Assembly (NCBI GenBank): GCA_001077715.1
Contig: CP011126.1
Coordinates: 558,001-622,000 of the forward strand
DNA length: 64,000 bases
Source: Candidatus Coxiella mudrowiae
GTDB lineage: Bacteria; Pseudomonadota; Gammaproteobacteria; Coxiellales; Coxiellaceae
Direction of reading: 5' to 3'
Within the stretch, counting starts at the first letter, position 1; each line of letters opens with the position of its first letter. Shown in pieces: positions 10,576 through 21,099 of this stretch. The notes under the pieces are model-generated. The model had not been told where the DNA came from, searched no databases, and was given only the letters and a program-made list of their open reading frames with translations. The translations under genes and the position numbers were made by a program.

Positions 10576-10922
10576 ATGCGTTTATCTATTTTTATATGCC
10601 TAATTACATTTATAGCTTTTCCTTTAGTAGTTAAGGCAGGGAATCAAAATATAGAACGCATTTTTACTTAAAAAGGAACAGTATGGCACGTGGGGTTTAT
10701 TCGCGGTTTCCTGTAAAATCCAGCCTAACTAATCCATCAATTTATTTTTTCGGATCTAAAGAAATAAATAATAATGCTATGACAGCGCGGTCTATTGGCA
10801 ATTTTGTTGGTATTCGAATGCAATGTCAGGTCGCGACCTGCATATACCGCAATGCTCAAGGCGAAACTAATTCAATAACCAATAACGGAGATATTGACGA
10901 GTTGGGTTATATTAAAGGCTAA
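10576..10922 (+). pseudogene. Small secreted protein remnant
   Basis: An ATG opens a good signal peptide (MRLSIFICLITFIAFPLVVK, then AGNQ) that stops after about 31 codons. A second, shifted frame of 79 codons follows (RFPVKSSLTNPSIYFFGSKE ... GNFVGIRMQCQVATCIYRNA). The segment resembles a short exported protein split by a frameshift near 10670-10700. No family was recognised. It lies downstream of pabB without an obvious terminator between them. Confidence 0.4.
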
Positions 10923-10923
10923 C

Positions 10924-11235
10924 CACCTACTCAGTGTGTGACAGGGTAGCTGTTAGAATGTTCAAGGAATACTGTAGAATAATTCGCGTTTGTTTTCTGT
11001 GTAAAGATTCCCCCATCACCGATTCTTAAAATAAAACCGACATGCCAAAAGTTATTTTATCTTCAGATGCCGATTCTCCCTTACTAAGCTCGATATTTTT
11101 TGAAAGTCCCATAATTTTGATTGTGTTCAAATTCAGTAAATAAATTGAATCTAGGAAACAATCGATAATATCGATAATAAGGTCTTACAATGTAGCGTAT
11201 TTGCATTAAACCACTGCCAATTTCTCTAATTTAGT
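10924..11235 (-). pseudogene. Possible outer-membrane beta-barrel protein fragment
   Basis: There is no open frame, but reading across frames gives alternating aromatic and polar strands typical of a barrel: MQIRYIVRPYYRYYRLFPRF, NLFTEFEHNQNYGTFKKYR, then ITFGMSVGFILRIGDGGIFT and TNANYSTVFLEHS. At least three stops or shifts interrupt it. The function is unknown; the barrel reading is an inference from strand pattern only. Confidence 0.3.
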
Positions 11236-11299
11236 AAATAGATCTGAATTTTCAGATCGAGTTGCCAAATTTTTTTCTTCCTGAATCTTTTCTGATAGT

Positions 11300-12225
11300 T
11301 TTTGATCAAATGAAGTTAAATTTTGCTGTGGGGTTGATAAGGTGGGAAAAGGAAGAAGCCTTTGGATCGTTTGGCGACGCTCTTCTTTTATTTCTAAGAT
11401 AGGCTTTGAACGCTATATTTCTAAACTGTGCGTTAAGCACCATTCCCAGCTTATGATCTCCTTCTAGCTTTCTTGAACATAAGTTCGCAAGCATTTGCGC
11501 ATGGCTATCGTGTAGGGGTGCGGTGCGGTCGTATAAATAAAACCTAATATTAAATCTAGTAACTTCCAATCTAACTTAATTACTTTTAATACTTTGGGAC
11601 GAACTTGGCTTCCATGTTCAAGCAGAGGCCGCAAAATTTTTTCTCTAAAAAGTGCTATTTCTTTTTTTCCTCTCAATTGCTTTGGGGGTAATTGAGAATA
11701 CTGCTCTAGGGCATAATCGAATAAAGTTTGTATTTTTGTTTGATGGTCAGTATCTTCTCTATTTATAAGACACCAATCTAAGGGTACTTTTGATGTCCCA
11801 GTTCTTTTAGCTCCAGTTACCTCCATTTCTAAATGAGCCTTTCTTAATTCTGGATTTTCTTTACTTCGACACGATATATAAAATTTCTACATATATTTCG
11901 CTTCGTTCTCAATAAGCGTTGTACAATTGTCATTTCCTGTTCCATCAGATTTTCGCTTTCCATAGTTTTGCTTTTCTTCGTTGTAAGCCCCTTTTTGTTG
12001 TTCGTGTTGATAAATTTCTGCTTGAGCAAGAAGCTCCCTTTGCTTCTCTCGAATTTTAAAAAGAGCTGTAGGGAAGGTGATAGCCTGTAATAAATTTCTC
12101 AGTGCATTCATTCGTTCTCCTTCTAGGCGTTGTTCGATATATTTTTGAATCATCAATCGAAATTCATGATTCATCGGCTAGGGAATTAAAATTGGCTGAC
12201 ATAATTTATCAATTAGTTCGTCCAT
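11300..12225 (-). pseudogene. Unknown hydrophilic protein, pseudogene
   Basis: Reading starts MDELIDKLCQPILIP, then a stop, then MNHEFRLMIQKYIEQRLEGE and a long charged helical stretch (FKIREKQRELLAQAEIYQHE). A frameshift leads to the segment KVPLDWCLINREDTDHQTKI ... YALEQYSQLPPKQLRGKKEI. Another shift near 11500 leads to MLANLCSRKLEGDHKLGMVL and FRNIAFKAYLRNKRRASPND. It is soluble and charged with no membrane segment, and probably contains a coiled coil. I do not recognise the family. It is followed on the same strand by another unknown remnant upstream, so the two may have been neighbours in one unit. Confidence 0.5.
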
Positions 12226-12357
12226 TTTTTTTAGATAATGAAGAATTATTTTTTACTTTTTTGTAAATAATTTCTTTTCGGCATAATAGTATAACTTCAA
12301 TTAAAATCTTTAATAACTGAGAATATCTTTCTATTCGTGGTACATGAAAGTTAAATT

Positions 12358-12391
12358 TCCATTATGGATAAATATCCATTATGGATAAATA
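12358..12391. repeat. 17-base unit, two perfect tandem copies
   Basis: TCCATTATGGATAAATA occurs twice head to tail at the 3' edge of an unknown pseudogene. It is one of several such short duplications in the window. Confidence 0.95.
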
Positions 12392-13164
12392 TTAATTACA
12401 TCCTAGTGCTAAACGAAGTTCCTTTGGATTGCGCCATTCGACAGCCTCTTTCGGAAGTCTAATCTGAATCGTTCCCGCACGTTAAAGCTTTTTTTCTGTT
12501 TTTGCTCGAAAAGAAAAATATTTATTTCGGGCATATTCAATAAGGCTAATAATGGATCTGATTCTACTCTCTATGGAAAAAATTTCATCTTCCAAAGAGA
12601 ACGAAATCTTTTTGGTCCTATTTCATATTTCTCTGCTTTTATCAAAACACTATTAATTTGTTTTTTTATGTCATAGAGAGCGTCTACATAGAGAGCGTCT
12701 ATTAGAGTAGTCATCGAAGAAGCGAGACTCTAATGGCTCTTTTTTTCCAGGAGCGATTAGATAATTTGCACGTCGTCTCATTTTCTGCCAATTCTTGAGG
12801 GAGAGTTCTGAATTTTTGTGCTAAAAGCTTCTTCGAGTTGACTCTGTAAAACGCTCCATTCTTTGTCCGCTACTTCAACGATTGGGGAGAATGTATGTTT
12901 TCTTGAAAATTCTAATAAAACTTTCTTTTTTTTCTGAAGTACTTGGAGCTGGATAATTCTTTGTAACCATTTTTGATACGTGTCCTTCCATACTACTCTT
13001 CCCTCCATTTTTAGTAAGATTAAATGGAGTTCTATTAAGTCCCCTTCGTTAAGGTCCTGTTGTAATTGGCTAATAACTGCCTTTCGCGCTTCTCTTTCTT
13101 GTTCTGCCAGTTCTTTCGGAATAAGAGTATTAGTCTATATCTATAAACGTGTGGTAGGTCGCAT
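12392..13164 (-). pseudogene. Unknown protein, pseudogene
   Basis: Minus-strand remnant in several frames: RKNWQNKKEKRER, then a 76-codon piece (DTYQKWLQRIIQLQVLQKKK, FSRKHTFSPIVEVADKEWSV) and a C-terminal stretch GTIQIRLPKEAVEWRNPKEL ending ALGCN-stop. It has many stops and contains two short perfect tandem duplications (15 and 17 bases). It is charged and without a signal peptide. No function can be assigned. Confidence 0.4.
12672..12701. repeat. 15-base unit, two perfect tandem copies
   Basis: CATAGAGAGCGTCTA is repeated twice without a mismatch, inside an unknown minus-strand pseudogene. Confidence 0.95.
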
Positions 13165-13446
13165 GTAATGACGCTTAGTGTAAACTTGAAATCAGTGAAA
13201 TTTGACTTATTTTCGGATTCAATTTCAATGATGAATGTGAGGAGAACTTTATTTTTTTAAATTAGATAAAAATTAGCTAAAAAATGGACTTCTTCAATGA
13301 GGAACCTCCAAAATGAGAAAAAACCAAGAAAAATTAAGAAAAAGAAAAATATTCCTTAAGAAGGGTTAACGCTTTACGAGGTCTTAAATTGTCAAAAAAA
13401 TAGCAGGATGCTACCATCTTGCGTACTTTCCCATAAGGGTTCCATT

Positions 13447-15390
13447 ATGCCAGTGATCAAACTTCCGGATGGAAGCATAAAAGGATTTTCTGAACTTGTG
13501 ACTGTTCAAGAAGTCGCCGAGTCTATTGGTGCTGGGCTTGCTAAGGCGGCATTAGCAGCAAAAGTCGATGATTGCTGGGTGGATACATCTTATCTCCTTC
13601 AGGAAGATGCCTCTCTTAAAATTATTACTGACAAAGATCCCGAAGGGCTGGAAATTATCCGCCATTCTACGGCGCATCTTTTAGCTCATGCCGTTAAAGA
13701 ATTATTTCCGACGGCCCAAGTCACTATTGGCCCGGTAATTGAAGATGGGTTTTATTACGACTTTGCTTTTGAACGTTCTTTTACCCCTGAGGATCTGGAA
13801 AAAATTGAGAAAAAAATGCATGAGATTGCAGAGGCTAATTTAAGAGTGGAACGAAGAGTATTAACTCGTGAAGAAGCTTTAGCTCTTTTTGAAGGGATGA
13901 ATGAGAAATATAAGGTTGAGATTATCCGTGACATTCCTGCGGAGGAAACAGTAACGGCCTATCAGCAAGGTAATTTTATTGATCTTTGTCGCGGCCCTCA
14001 TATACCACGTACGGGTTTATTGAAATTGAAAGCTTTTAAATTAACAAAATTAGCAGGGGCATACTGGCGAGGCGATAGTAAAAACGAAATGTTGCAGCGA
14101 ATTTATGGAACGGCATGGGCTGATACTAAAGCCTTAAAAAGCTATTTGCATCGTCTTGAAGAGGCTGAAAAACGTGACCATCGGGTGCTCGGGAGGAAAA
14201 TGGATTTATTTCATTTTCAATCGGAATCGCCGGGGAGTGTATTTTGGCATCCGAAAGGATGGAGCATTATCCTTCAAGTGCGCGAATATATTCGCAATCT
14301 CACCCACAAGTACGGTTATCAGGAAGTCAATACGCCGCAGCTCATTGAAGCAAAGTTATGGGATAAATCGGGTCACTTAGAGAAATTCGGCGATGATATT
14401 TTTAGCTTGTCGATGGAACCCCAGCAGTATGTTATCAAACCAATGAGCTGTCCGGCCCATGTTCAGATATTTAATCAAGGCATCAAAAGCTATCGTGATT
14501 TACCCATTCGTTACTCCGAATTTGGTGTCTGCCACCGCAATGAGCCGTCAGGTACTTTGCATGCTTTAATGCGGTTGCGCGGTTTTGTTCAAGATGATGG
14601 GCATATTTTTTGTACGGAGGCACAGATCCAAGGCGAGGTGTTGGCTTTTATCGATCAGTTGCACCAAGTCTATGCCGATTTCGGCTTTAATGAAGTTATT
14701 CATAAATTATCTACCCGGCCCGAAAAGCGAGTTGGGAGTGATGAAGTATGGACTAAGGCGGAGCAAGCTTTGGCAAAAGCATTGGACGAAAAGGGTGCGA
14801 ATTGGGAGATCTTGCCAGGGGAAGGGGCTTTTTATGGACCGAAAGTTGAATTTTCTTTGCGAGATTGCTTAGGGCGAGTGTGGCAATGCGGCACCGTGCA
14901 AGTCGATTTTTCGATGCCGGAACGATTGGGAGCATATTACATTGACGAAGATGGCTCCAAAAGAACTCCTGTAATGGTCCATCGCGCTATATTGGGCTCA
15001 TTTGAGCGCTTTTTAGGAATTTTATTAGAAGAGTATGCCGGCAAACTGCCCCTCTGGTTAGCTCCTGTTCAAGTGGTAGTTATGAATATTACCGATCGGC
15101 AAGCCGATTATGTCAAGGAAATCGTAGAAAATCTTCAAAATTTGGGCATTAGGGCCACATCGGACTTGAGAAATGAGAAGATCGGCTTTAAAATCCGCGA
15201 ACACACTATTGCGCGTTTACCTTATCAGGTTATCATTGGTGACCGCGAAGTTGCCGATAAAACCCTCACAGTACGCGCAGTGGAACGTGATGAAAAGCCG
15301 ACTGGTCTCACGTTGGAAGAGTTTGTTCGCCAATTGCAGGCAGAAATTTATCAGCATAGCAGAAAGTCGCCAGTAGAATTAACTATTTGA
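13447..15390 (+). CDS. thrS: Threonine--tRNA ligase
   Basis: 647 residues, close to the E. coli length. It charges tRNA-Thr. Domains in order: TGS (residues 1-61); editing domain with His73 and His77 in [11 protein letters not shown] and the second editing motif [11 protein letters not shown]; class II catalytic core with [12 protein letters not shown] (zinc Cys), [20 protein letters not shown] (motif 2), QDDGHIF (zinc His) and [14 protein letters not shown] (motif 3); C-terminal anticodon-binding domain ([20 protein letters not shown]). The start at [10 protein letters not shown] has an AAGGG site 7 bases upstream; an in-frame ATG 39 bases earlier adds non-family residues. It heads the translation operon that continues into infC. 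Confidence 0.96.
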   Translation: MPVIKLPDGSIKGFSELVTVQEVAESIGAGLAKAALAAKVDDCWVDTSYLLQEDASLKIITDKDPEGLEIIRHSTAHLLAHAVKELFPTAQVTIGPVIEDGFYYDFAFERSFTPEDLEKIEKKMHEIAEANLRVERRVLTREEALALFEGMNEKYKVEIIRDIPAEETVTAYQQGNFIDLCRGPHIPRTGLLKLKAFKLTKLAGAYWRGDSKNEMLQRIYGTAWADTKALKSYLHRLEEAEKRDHRVLGRKMDLFHFQSESPGSVFWHPKGWSIILQVREYIRNLTHKYGYQEVNTPQLIEAKLWDKSGHLEKFGDDIFSLSMEPQQYVIKPMSCPAHVQIFNQGIKSYRDLPIRYSEFGVCHRNEPSGTLHALMRLRGFVQDDGHIFCTEAQIQGEVLAFIDQLHQVYADFGFNEVIHKLSTRPEKRVGSDEVWTKAEQALAKALDEKGANWEILPGEGAFYGPKVEFSLRDCLGRVWQCGTVQVDFSMPERLGAYYIDEDGSKRTPVMVHRAILGSFERFLGILLEEYAGKLPLWLAPVQVVVMNITDRQADYVKEIVENLQNLGIRATSDLRNEKIGFKIREHTIARLPYQVIIGDREVADKTLTVRAVERDEKPTGLTLEEFVRQLQAEIYQHSRKSPVELTI

Positions 15391-15401
15391 GGAGATAATA
15401 T

Positions 15402-15959
15402 ATCAGATTGAAACGAACACGCGTCAATAAGCAAATCCGTCTCCCGGAAGTGCGATTGATTGACGAGAAGGGCGAGCAAATGGGGATCGTGAAAATTGAT
15501 TGGGCTTTAACCCTCGCTGAAGAAGCAGGATTGGATTTAGTTGAAGTTTCTCCAACGGCTAAACCGCCCGTTTGCCGTATTATGAATTTTGGTAAGTATC
15601 AGTTTGAGCAAAGCAAACGAAAAGCAGCTCAAAAGAAAAAGCAACGGTTAATTCACCTTAAAGAAGTGAAATTCCGTCCCACAACGGATGTGGGGGATTA
15701 CCAGGTTAAGTTGCGTAAAATTGCAGATTTTTTAGAACGTGGGGACAAGGTAAAAGTAAGTTTGCGTTTCAGAGGACGAGAAATGCAACATCGTGAGTTA
15801 GGATTAGAGCTGCTAAATCGCGTCAAGCGCGATTTAAGAAGTATTGTTATCGAACAAGAGCCGAAGCTGGAAGGTCGCCAAATGACAATGGTGGTTATGA
15901 AAGGCAAAGGTGAGAGTAATAAAACGAAGAGTGAGAGTGATGCCGAAATTAAAGACTAA
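15402..15959 (+). CDS. infC: Translation initiation factor IF-3 (non-AUG start)
   Basis: About 185 residues. It binds the 30S subunit, keeps the subunits apart and rejects wrong start codons. The N-domain reads [23 protein letters not shown] ([20 protein letters not shown]), the linker [20 protein letters not shown], and the C-domain [20 protein letters not shown] and [20 protein letters not shown]. No ATG or GTG exists at the 5' end. In frame there is ATC at 15402 and TTG at 15408, after a stop at 15396. AGGAG at 15390-15394 sits 7 bases before the ATC but 13 before the TTG, so I favour ATC. It starts 11 bases after thrS and overlaps rpmI. Confidence 0.92.
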   Translation: MRLKRTRVNKQIRLPEVRLIDEKGEQMGIVKIDWALTLAEEAGLDLVEVSPTAKPPVCRIMNFGKYQFEQSKRKAAQKKKQRLIHLKEVKFRPTTDVGDYQVKLRKIADFLERGDKVKVSLRFRGREMQHRELGLELLNRVKRDLRSIVIEQEPKLEGRQMTMVVMKGKGESNKTKSESDAEIKD

Positions 15960-16134
15960 TCGTGGGGCTACGAAACGGTTTAAAACAACAGGTCAAGTCG
16001 CTATTAAGCGAGCTACGGCTAATCATAATCATATTTTGACGAAAAAATCGCAAAAACGGAAACGCCGGTTGCGCAAGTTGCATCAAGTCGCTAAAAGCGA
16101 CGTTAAGGGAATTGAGGAAATGCTGAGAGTTTGA
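15940..16134 (+). CDS. rpmI: 50S ribosomal protein L35
   Basis: 64 residues, normal length. Very basic: [20 protein letters not shown], then [20 protein letters not shown] and [19 protein letters not shown], the typical L35 pattern. It sits in the large subunit. The ATG overlaps the end of infC by 20 bases, and the GAGAG just upstream lies inside infC, so translational coupling is likely. In-frame upstream GTG codons would add ten non-family residues. Confidence 0.95.
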   Translation: MPKLKTNRGATKRFKTTGQVAIKRATANHNHILTKKSQKRKRRLRKLHQVAKSDVKGIEEMLRV

Positions 16135-16169
16135 GTTGCTTTTAAGAATTTTTATACTGGAGATATAAC

Positions 16170-16529
16170 ATGCCAAGAGTAAAACGAGGCGTTACCGCAA
16201 GGGCCCGTCATAAAAAAATATTGAGTAAAGCAAAAGGCTATTATGGTGCGCGCAGTCGGATCTATCGTGTGGCGAAACAAGCCGTAATTAAAGCGGCCCA
16301 GTACGCTTATCGTGATCGCAAACAGCGAAAGCGTCAATTTCGTGCTTTATGGATTGTTCGTATTAATGCGGCTGCACGAGAGCACGGACTCTCCTATAGT
16401 CGCCTGATAAATGGCTTAAATAAAGCGGCGATTCTTATGGATCGCAAAATATTAGCGGATTTGGCCGTTAAGGATAAAGTTGCCTTTGGGAAATTAGCTG
16501 AGAAAGCCAAGCATGCATTAAGTGAATAA
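16170..16529 (+). CDS. rplT: 50S ribosomal protein L20
   Basis: 119 residues, the usual length. It binds 23S rRNA early in large-subunit assembly. Sequence is canonical: [86 protein letters not shown] site lies 6 bases before the ATG. In E. coli, L20 represses the infC-rpmI-rplT operon; the same order is present here but no operator structure was worked out. The stop codon overlaps the possible GTG start of pheS. Confidence 0.97.
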   Translation: MPRVKRGVTARARHKKILSKAKGYYGARSRIYRVAKQAVIKAAQYAYRDRKQRKRQFRALWIVRINAAAREHGLSYSRLINGLNKAAILMDRKILADLAVKDKVAFGKLAEKAKHALSE

Positions 16530-17529
16530 TGATGCGCGAACCATGCAGGCTCAATTAAAATCTTTATTACAAGCTGCTAAAAAATTCATTGATGAAGCGA
16601 CCGATGAGCCGACCTTGGAGAAAATTCGTGTTAATTATCTCGGCAAAAAGGGGGAACTGACCCAATTGCTCAAATCATTAGCGGAACTTTCCCCCGAAGA
16701 GCGCCCTCAATTCGGAAAGTCGATTAATGAAGTTAAGTATGAAATTCAGACTTTACTCACTGAGAAATCTACACAGCTGCGGGAAAAAGCCCTTCATAAA
16801 AAATTAACACAAGAAAAAATTGACGTTACTCTCCGTGGTCGTTATACCAGCCTTGGTACGATCCACCCCATTGCTCGAGTTTCTGAACGAGTAACTCAAT
16901 TGTTTATTTCGTTAGGTTTTCAGGTTGTCGAGGGTCCAGAAATTGAAGATGAGTATCATAATTTTGAGGCATTAAATATTCCCTCAAGTCATCCTGCTCG
17001 GACAATGGTAGATACCTTTTATTTTTCAGACAATCAGTTATTACGAACCCATACTTCCAATGTGAAAATACGTGAAATGAAAAAACACGGTGCACCAATT
17101 CGACTAATTGCATTAGGGCGAGTATATCGACGCGATTTTGATCCCACCCACACCCCCATGTTCCATCAAGTAGAGGGCCTTGTAGTAGATAAACAATGTA
17201 CTTTTTCGGACCTAAAAGGCTTATTACAGCAATTTTTAAATTGTTTTTTTGAAACCGAATTTCGTTTGCGTTTTCGTCCTTCTTATTTCCCTTTCACCGA
17301 ACCTTCGGCCGAAGTTGATATCTATCAACCGGCTACCGACAGCTGGTTAGAAGTCTTGGGTTGCGGTATGGTTCATCCCAATGTCTTACGTAACGTGAAC
17401 ATTGACCCTGATGAATATAATGGTTTTGCTTTTGGTATTGGTTTGGATCGATTAGCTATGTTGCTTTATAGCGTACCCGATTTGCGTCTCTTTTTCGAAA
17501 ATGACTTATGCTTTTTGAGGCAGTTTTAA
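16522..17529 (+). CDS. pheS: Phenylalanine--tRNA ligase alpha subunit
   Basis: 335 residues from the GTG, or 328 from the ATG at 16543 ([10 protein letters not shown]); the sequence does not decide. Catalytic subunit of the alpha2-beta2 enzyme. The N-terminal coiled coil is followed by [20 protein letters not shown]. The class II core has [94 protein letters not shown] and [20 protein letters not shown]. All three class II motifs are present. It lies 3 bases before pheT. Confidence 0.96.
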   Translation: MNNDARTMQAQLKSLLQAAKKFIDEATDEPTLEKIRVNYLGKKGELTQLLKSLAELSPEERPQFGKSINEVKYEIQTLLTEKSTQLREKALHKKLTQEKIDVTLRGRYTSLGTIHPIARVSERVTQLFISLGFQVVEGPEIEDEYHNFEALNIPSSHPARTMVDTFYFSDNQLLRTHTSNVKIREMKKHGAPIRLIALGRVYRRDFDPTHTPMFHQVEGLVVDKQCTFSDLKGLLQQFLNCFFETEFRLRFRPSYFPFTEPSAEVDIYQPATDSWLEVLGCGMVHPNVLRNVNIDPDEYNGFAFGIGLDRLAMLLYSVPDLRLFFENDLCFLRQF

Positions 17530-17532
17530 TTC

Positions 17533-19914
17533 ATGAAATTAAGTGAAATTTGGCTTCGTGAATGGGTAAATCCCTTAGTTAACACGGAGCACTTAGCAGA
17601 ACAACTTACTTTATTTGGCTTAGAGGTCGACTCTGTCAATTCTGTTGCTCACTCCTTTGAAAAGGTGGTGGTAGGAGAAGTGTTATCGGTAGAAAAACAT
17701 CCCGATGCGGATCGACTGTCCTTTTGCCGAGTCAATGTGGGGGAAAGCGAGGCCTTAGAAATTGTCTGTGGAGCAGCAAATGTTCGCGTTGGCTTGAAGG
17801 TCCCTGTTGCTCTAATTGGTGGCCAAGTGGGCGAGCTGAAAATTAAAAAAACTAAATTGCGAGGTGTGGTTTCCTATGGAATGATATGCTCAGAACGTGA
17901 GCTGGGCTTGTCGGAGGATCAAAACGGATTCATCATGGAGCTTACTTCCGATGTTGCTGTCGGTAAAGATTTACACGATTGTTTGCAATTAAAGGATTCT
18001 GTTTTTGATATTGGCCTAACTCCTAATCGAGGTGATTGTGCTAGCGTGCGAGGAATTGCTAATGAAGTGGGCGCCATTAATCGGCTTTCTGTGAAAGCAC
18101 CTAAAGTAGCCCGCGTAACACCCGTTATCGATGCTATTTTTCCTATTGGGATACAAGCCAAAGAAGCTTGTCCGTATTATGTAGGTCGGATTATTCGTGA
18201 TATTGATAGTGATGCCCAAACTCCGCTTTGGATGCGAGAACGATTACGCCGTAGTGGATTGCGCTCTATCCATCCTGTTGTAGATGTCCTGAATTATGTG
18301 ATGTTGGAATGGGGTCAACCTATGCATGCATTCGATTTCGATCAATTGTCTGGCGAGATTCGTGTGCGCTATGCAAGTTCCGATGAAAAAATTACTTTGA
18401 TCGATAGAACCGAAGTTACTTTGAATAATCGCACTTTGGTTATTGCAGATGAAAACCAAGTACACGCTATTGCAGGTATTATGGGGGGCGCTAATTCGGC
18501 CGTTAACGAAAGAACAAAAAATATCTTTTTGGAAAGTGCTTATTTTACGCCAAGTAATATTGCGTTAACGGCACGACATTACGGTTTAAATACAGATTCT
18601 TCGTATCGATTTGAGCGAGGTGTGGATTTCCAACTGCAAAAACTTGCAATGGAGCGTGCAACGGAATTGTTATTGACCATTACGGGTGGAAAACCAGGTT
18701 TTATTGAAGATCAACGCATTGAAGAAACTTTTCCCTCCATTAAAAAAGTCGGTTTACGTCGTGAACGAATTAAGCACCTCTTGGGAGTGGAAATTGCTGA
18801 TAAAGAGATTCACCAGATCTTAGGTTTTTTGGGGATGACCCTTCAGCCAGAAATAAATGGCTGGCACGTAACTGTGCCGAGTTATCGTTTTGATATTACC
18901 CAAGAAGTCGATTTAATTGAAGAAGTAGCGCGATTGCACAGCTATGAACGAATTCCTCAAACTATTATGAAACGTAAAATGGTTTTGTCACCCGTGGCGG
19001 AGACAGAAGTAAGCTTGGCTCGGATCCGGCGTTTAATGGTTGACCGTGGGTATAACGAGGCCGTGAATTATAGTTTTGTGGATGATAAATTGCAGAATAA
19101 GCTTAATCCCAATTTGGAATCCCTTGCTCTTTCTAACCCAATTACGAACGATATGAACGTCATGCGCAATAGTTTATGGCCTGGGCTTGTTACTGCAGCG
19201 AAATACAATCAATCTCGTCAAATTGAGCGCATGAGACTTTTTGAAATTGGCAGATGTTTTATCCATCAAAAAAGAAAATGGCAGCAGATAACTAAAATTG
19301 CTGGTTTGATTGTGGGGAATGCCAGTAACTTGCAATGGGGGGAAAAAAAACGGCCAGTCGATTTTTATGACATGAAAGGAGACCTAAGCACGCTACTCTC
19401 CCTTACCCACGCTGAAAAGGATTTCGATTTTATACGAGCAGAGCACCCTGCCTTGCACCCGGGACGATCCGCCGCTCTCTACTTTAAAGAAGCTTGTATC
19501 GGCTATTTGGGCGCCTTGCATCCTGTGCTGGTCCGAGAGTTAGGCTTTGGGAGCATTCCTTACCTGTTTGAGTCAGAACTTGAAGCCCTTACAAAGACGA
19601 GGTTATCTCACTATCAATCCGTCTCTAAATTTCCTACGGTTCGTCGTGATCTTGCCGTTGTAGTGGATCGAGACGTTGAAGCTTCGCGAATTGAAGAAGA
19701 AATTGCTCAAAATGCTGGACATTTATTGATCATGAGCGAAATTTTTGATATATATGAAGGCGGTGAACATATTGAATTTGGGGGGAAAAGTGTCGCTTTG
19801 GGGTTGACCTTTCAAAACCCATCACGCACTCTAATAGACGAAGAGATCAAACAGGTCATTGAACGTATAATCGCTGCTCTTGAGCGTAAGTTCAATGTCA
19901 AATTGAGGACATAG
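17533..19914 (+). CDS. pheT: Phenylalanine--tRNA ligase beta subunit
   Basis: 793 residues, full length. It supplies tRNA recognition and editing of Tyr-tRNA-Phe. Domains: N-terminal MKLSEIWLREWVNP; OB-fold tRNA-binding domain (about 40-150) with HPDADRLSFCRVNVGE and VCGAANVRVGLKVPVALIGG; B3/B4 editing domain with VLNYVMLEWGQPMHAFDFDQ and IMGGANSAV; B5 domain; a degenerate class II core; and the C-terminal ferredoxin-like anticodon-binding domain (VSKFPTVRRDLAVVVDRDVE). No damage seen. It is translated from an ATG 3 bases after pheS and followed by ihfA after 3 bases. Confidence 0.96.
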   Translation: MKLSEIWLREWVNPLVNTEHLAEQLTLFGLEVDSVNSVAHSFEKVVVGEVLSVEKHPDADRLSFCRVNVGESEALEIVCGAANVRVGLKVPVALIGGQVGELKIKKTKLRGVVSYGMICSERELGLSEDQNGFIMELTSDVAVGKDLHDCLQLKDSVFDIGLTPNRGDCASVRGIANEVGAINRLSVKAPKVARVTPVIDAIFPIGIQAKEACPYYVGRIIRDIDSDAQTPLWMRERLRRSGLRSIHPVVDVLNYVMLEWGQPMHAFDFDQLSGEIRVRYASSDEKITLIDRTEVTLNNRTLVIADENQVHAIAGIMGGANSAVNERTKNIFLESAYFTPSNIALTARHYGLNTDSSYRFERGVDFQLQKLAMERATELLLTITGGKPGFIEDQRIEETFPSIKKVGLRRERIKHLLGVEIADKEIHQILGFLGMTLQPEINGWHVTVPSYRFDITQEVDLIEEVARLHSYERIPQTIMKRKMVLSPVAETEVSLARIRRLMVDRGYNEAVNYSFVDDKLQNKLNPNLESLALSNPITNDMNVMRNSLWPGLVTAAKYNQSRQIERMRLFEIGRCFIHQKRKWQQITKIAGLIVGNASNLQWGEKKRPVDFYDMKGDLSTLLSLTHAEKDFDFIRAEHPALHPGRSAALYFKEACIGYLGALHPVLVRELGFGSIPYLFESELEALTKTRLSHYQSVSKFPTVRRDLAVVVDRDVEASRIEEEIAQNAGHLLIMSEIFDIYEGGEHIEFGGKSVALGLTFQNPSRTLIDEEIKQVIERIIAALERKFNVKLRT

Positions 19915-19917
19915 CTG

Positions 19918-20226
19918 ATGGCACTCACAAAAGCTGACTTGGCAGAACATTTATTTAATGTGGTAGGCTTGAATAAGCGAGAGGCAAAAGAGTTAGTTGA
20001 ATTATTTTTTGAGGATATCCGCCTTTCGTTAGAAAGGGGAGAACCGGTGAAATTGTCGGGATTCGGTAATTTTAATCTGCGTGACAAAAAGCAACGTCCC
20101 GGACGCAATCCTAAAACCAGCGAAGAAATTCCTATTACGGAGCGGCGTGTTGTGACATTCCGTGCTGGCCACAAACTCAAATCCAGGGTGGAGAAAAATG
20201 TCAAATCAGAAGAAAGGGAATCCTAA
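19918..20226 (+). CDS. ihfA: Integration host factor alpha subunit
   Basis: 102 residues. It bends DNA as a heterodimer with IhfB. HU/IHF fold: [20 protein letters not shown], a helical dimer part with [20 protein letters not shown], then [20 protein letters not shown] with the intercalating proline of the arm ([10 protein letters not shown]) and [16 protein letters not shown]. The position straight after pheT is the classic gammaproteobacterial arrangement and identifies it as alpha rather than beta or HU. It overlaps the following regulator by 29 bases. Confidence 0.95.
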   Translation: MALTKADLAEHLFNVVGLNKREAKELVELFFEDIRLSLERGEPVKLSGFGNFNLRDKKQRPGRNPKTSEEIPITERRVVTFRAGHKLKSRVEKNVKSEERES

Positions 20227-20575
20227 ACCGGAAAGCGAATTACCCCCTATTCCCGAAAAGTTATATTTTACAATTGGTGAAGTTGGCAAACTCTGTGAGT
20301 TACGTACTCACGTTTTGCGTTATTGGGAGCAAGAATTTTCTCCGCTGTCGCCTTTAAAACGACGAGGTAACCGTCGTTACTATCAATTGAAAGACGTTTT
20401 GCTGGTGCGAAAAATCCGCCGTTTACTTTATGAAGAAGGTTATACCATTGAAGGAGCTAAACAGAAGCTTTCTGAAGATACTTCGCATGATAAAAGAGAA
20501 TATAAAGCCTACGAAACTATCCGTCGTGCTATTTCAGAACTGGAAAGGATTGCAGCTGGTTTGGAAATGGCTTGA
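20198..20575 (+). CDS. MerR-family transcriptional regulator
   Basis: 125 residues from [10 protein letters not shown]. The N-terminal winged helix-turn-helix reads [20 protein letters not shown], then [20 protein letters not shown] and a recognition wing ([28 protein letters not shown]). A short C-terminal helix ([20 protein letters not shown]) follows, with no cysteine-rich metal site, so the ligand is unknown. A MerR-like gene commonly follows ihfA in gammaproteobacteria. It is one of the few transcription factors left intact in the window. The start is set by family length; it lies inside ihfA. Confidence 0.85.
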   Translation: MSNQKKGNPKPESELPPIPEKLYFTIGEVGKLCELRTHVLRYWEQEFSPLSPLKRRGNRRYYQLKDVLLVRKIRRLLYEEGYTIEGAKQKLSEDTSHDKREYKAYETIRRAISELERIAAGLEMA

Positions 20576-20727
20576 GATGTAGATCCATTAGCGTCTCTTC
20601 GCTTAACCAAGGGCGCTAATCACTCCTAAATCCACTTCATCGCGGTGTCCCTCGCCATACCCTGAAACGCAATAAGCTTGATTTACGTTTGAAATTTGTG
20701 TTTTTATTAAAATTTTCAAGGTAATTT

Positions 20728-20871
20728 ATGGAACGTCCTCAGTTTATTCAACAGATCAGTGATTCTTTTAAAGTAAACTCGGCAGTCGCTATTTTAGGTT
20801 CTCGGCAATGTGGAAAGACGACGACAGAGAAATTAGGACTTAATTATCCAAGGAAACTCGCTAGTTGCTAA
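20728..20871 (+). pseudogene. AAA/DUF4143-type ATPase, N-terminal fragment
   Basis: 47 codons with the start and the Walker A loop of a DUF4143-like ATPase: MERPQFIQQISDSFKVNSAV, then AILGSRQCGKTTT. It stops abruptly after PRKLASC. The full family is about 400 residues, so more than 85% is missing. A promoterless stub just upstream of tRNA-Pro. Confidence 0.6.
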
Positions 20872-20920
20872 AGAGAAGAAGCATAACCGTCATCAACGTT
20901 CCTCATAATGCCATTGTAAA

Positions 20921-20949
20921 TTGAATAAGTGGGGTCTTATAATTATAAT
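20921..20949 (+). promoter_or_regulatory. Sigma70 promoter of tRNA-Pro
   Basis: TTGAAT, 17 bases, then a perfect TATAAT. The expected start point is about 7 bases before the mature tRNA 5' end. Strong by sequence and placement. Confidence 0.65.
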
Positions 20950-20958
20950 ACAAGATTT

Positions 20959-21036
<78 letters not shown>

Positions 21037-21099
21037 TTTCTAAATAAGTCAAACCTTTCCCAATTGTAGGGCACTTTATCATGAACATAATACTCTAAC

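Noticed and set aside
20587..20620. ATTAGCG...CGCTAAT inverted repeat after the merR gene as a terminator.
   Set aside because: Only 7 bp of stem with a 20-base loop and no T-run.
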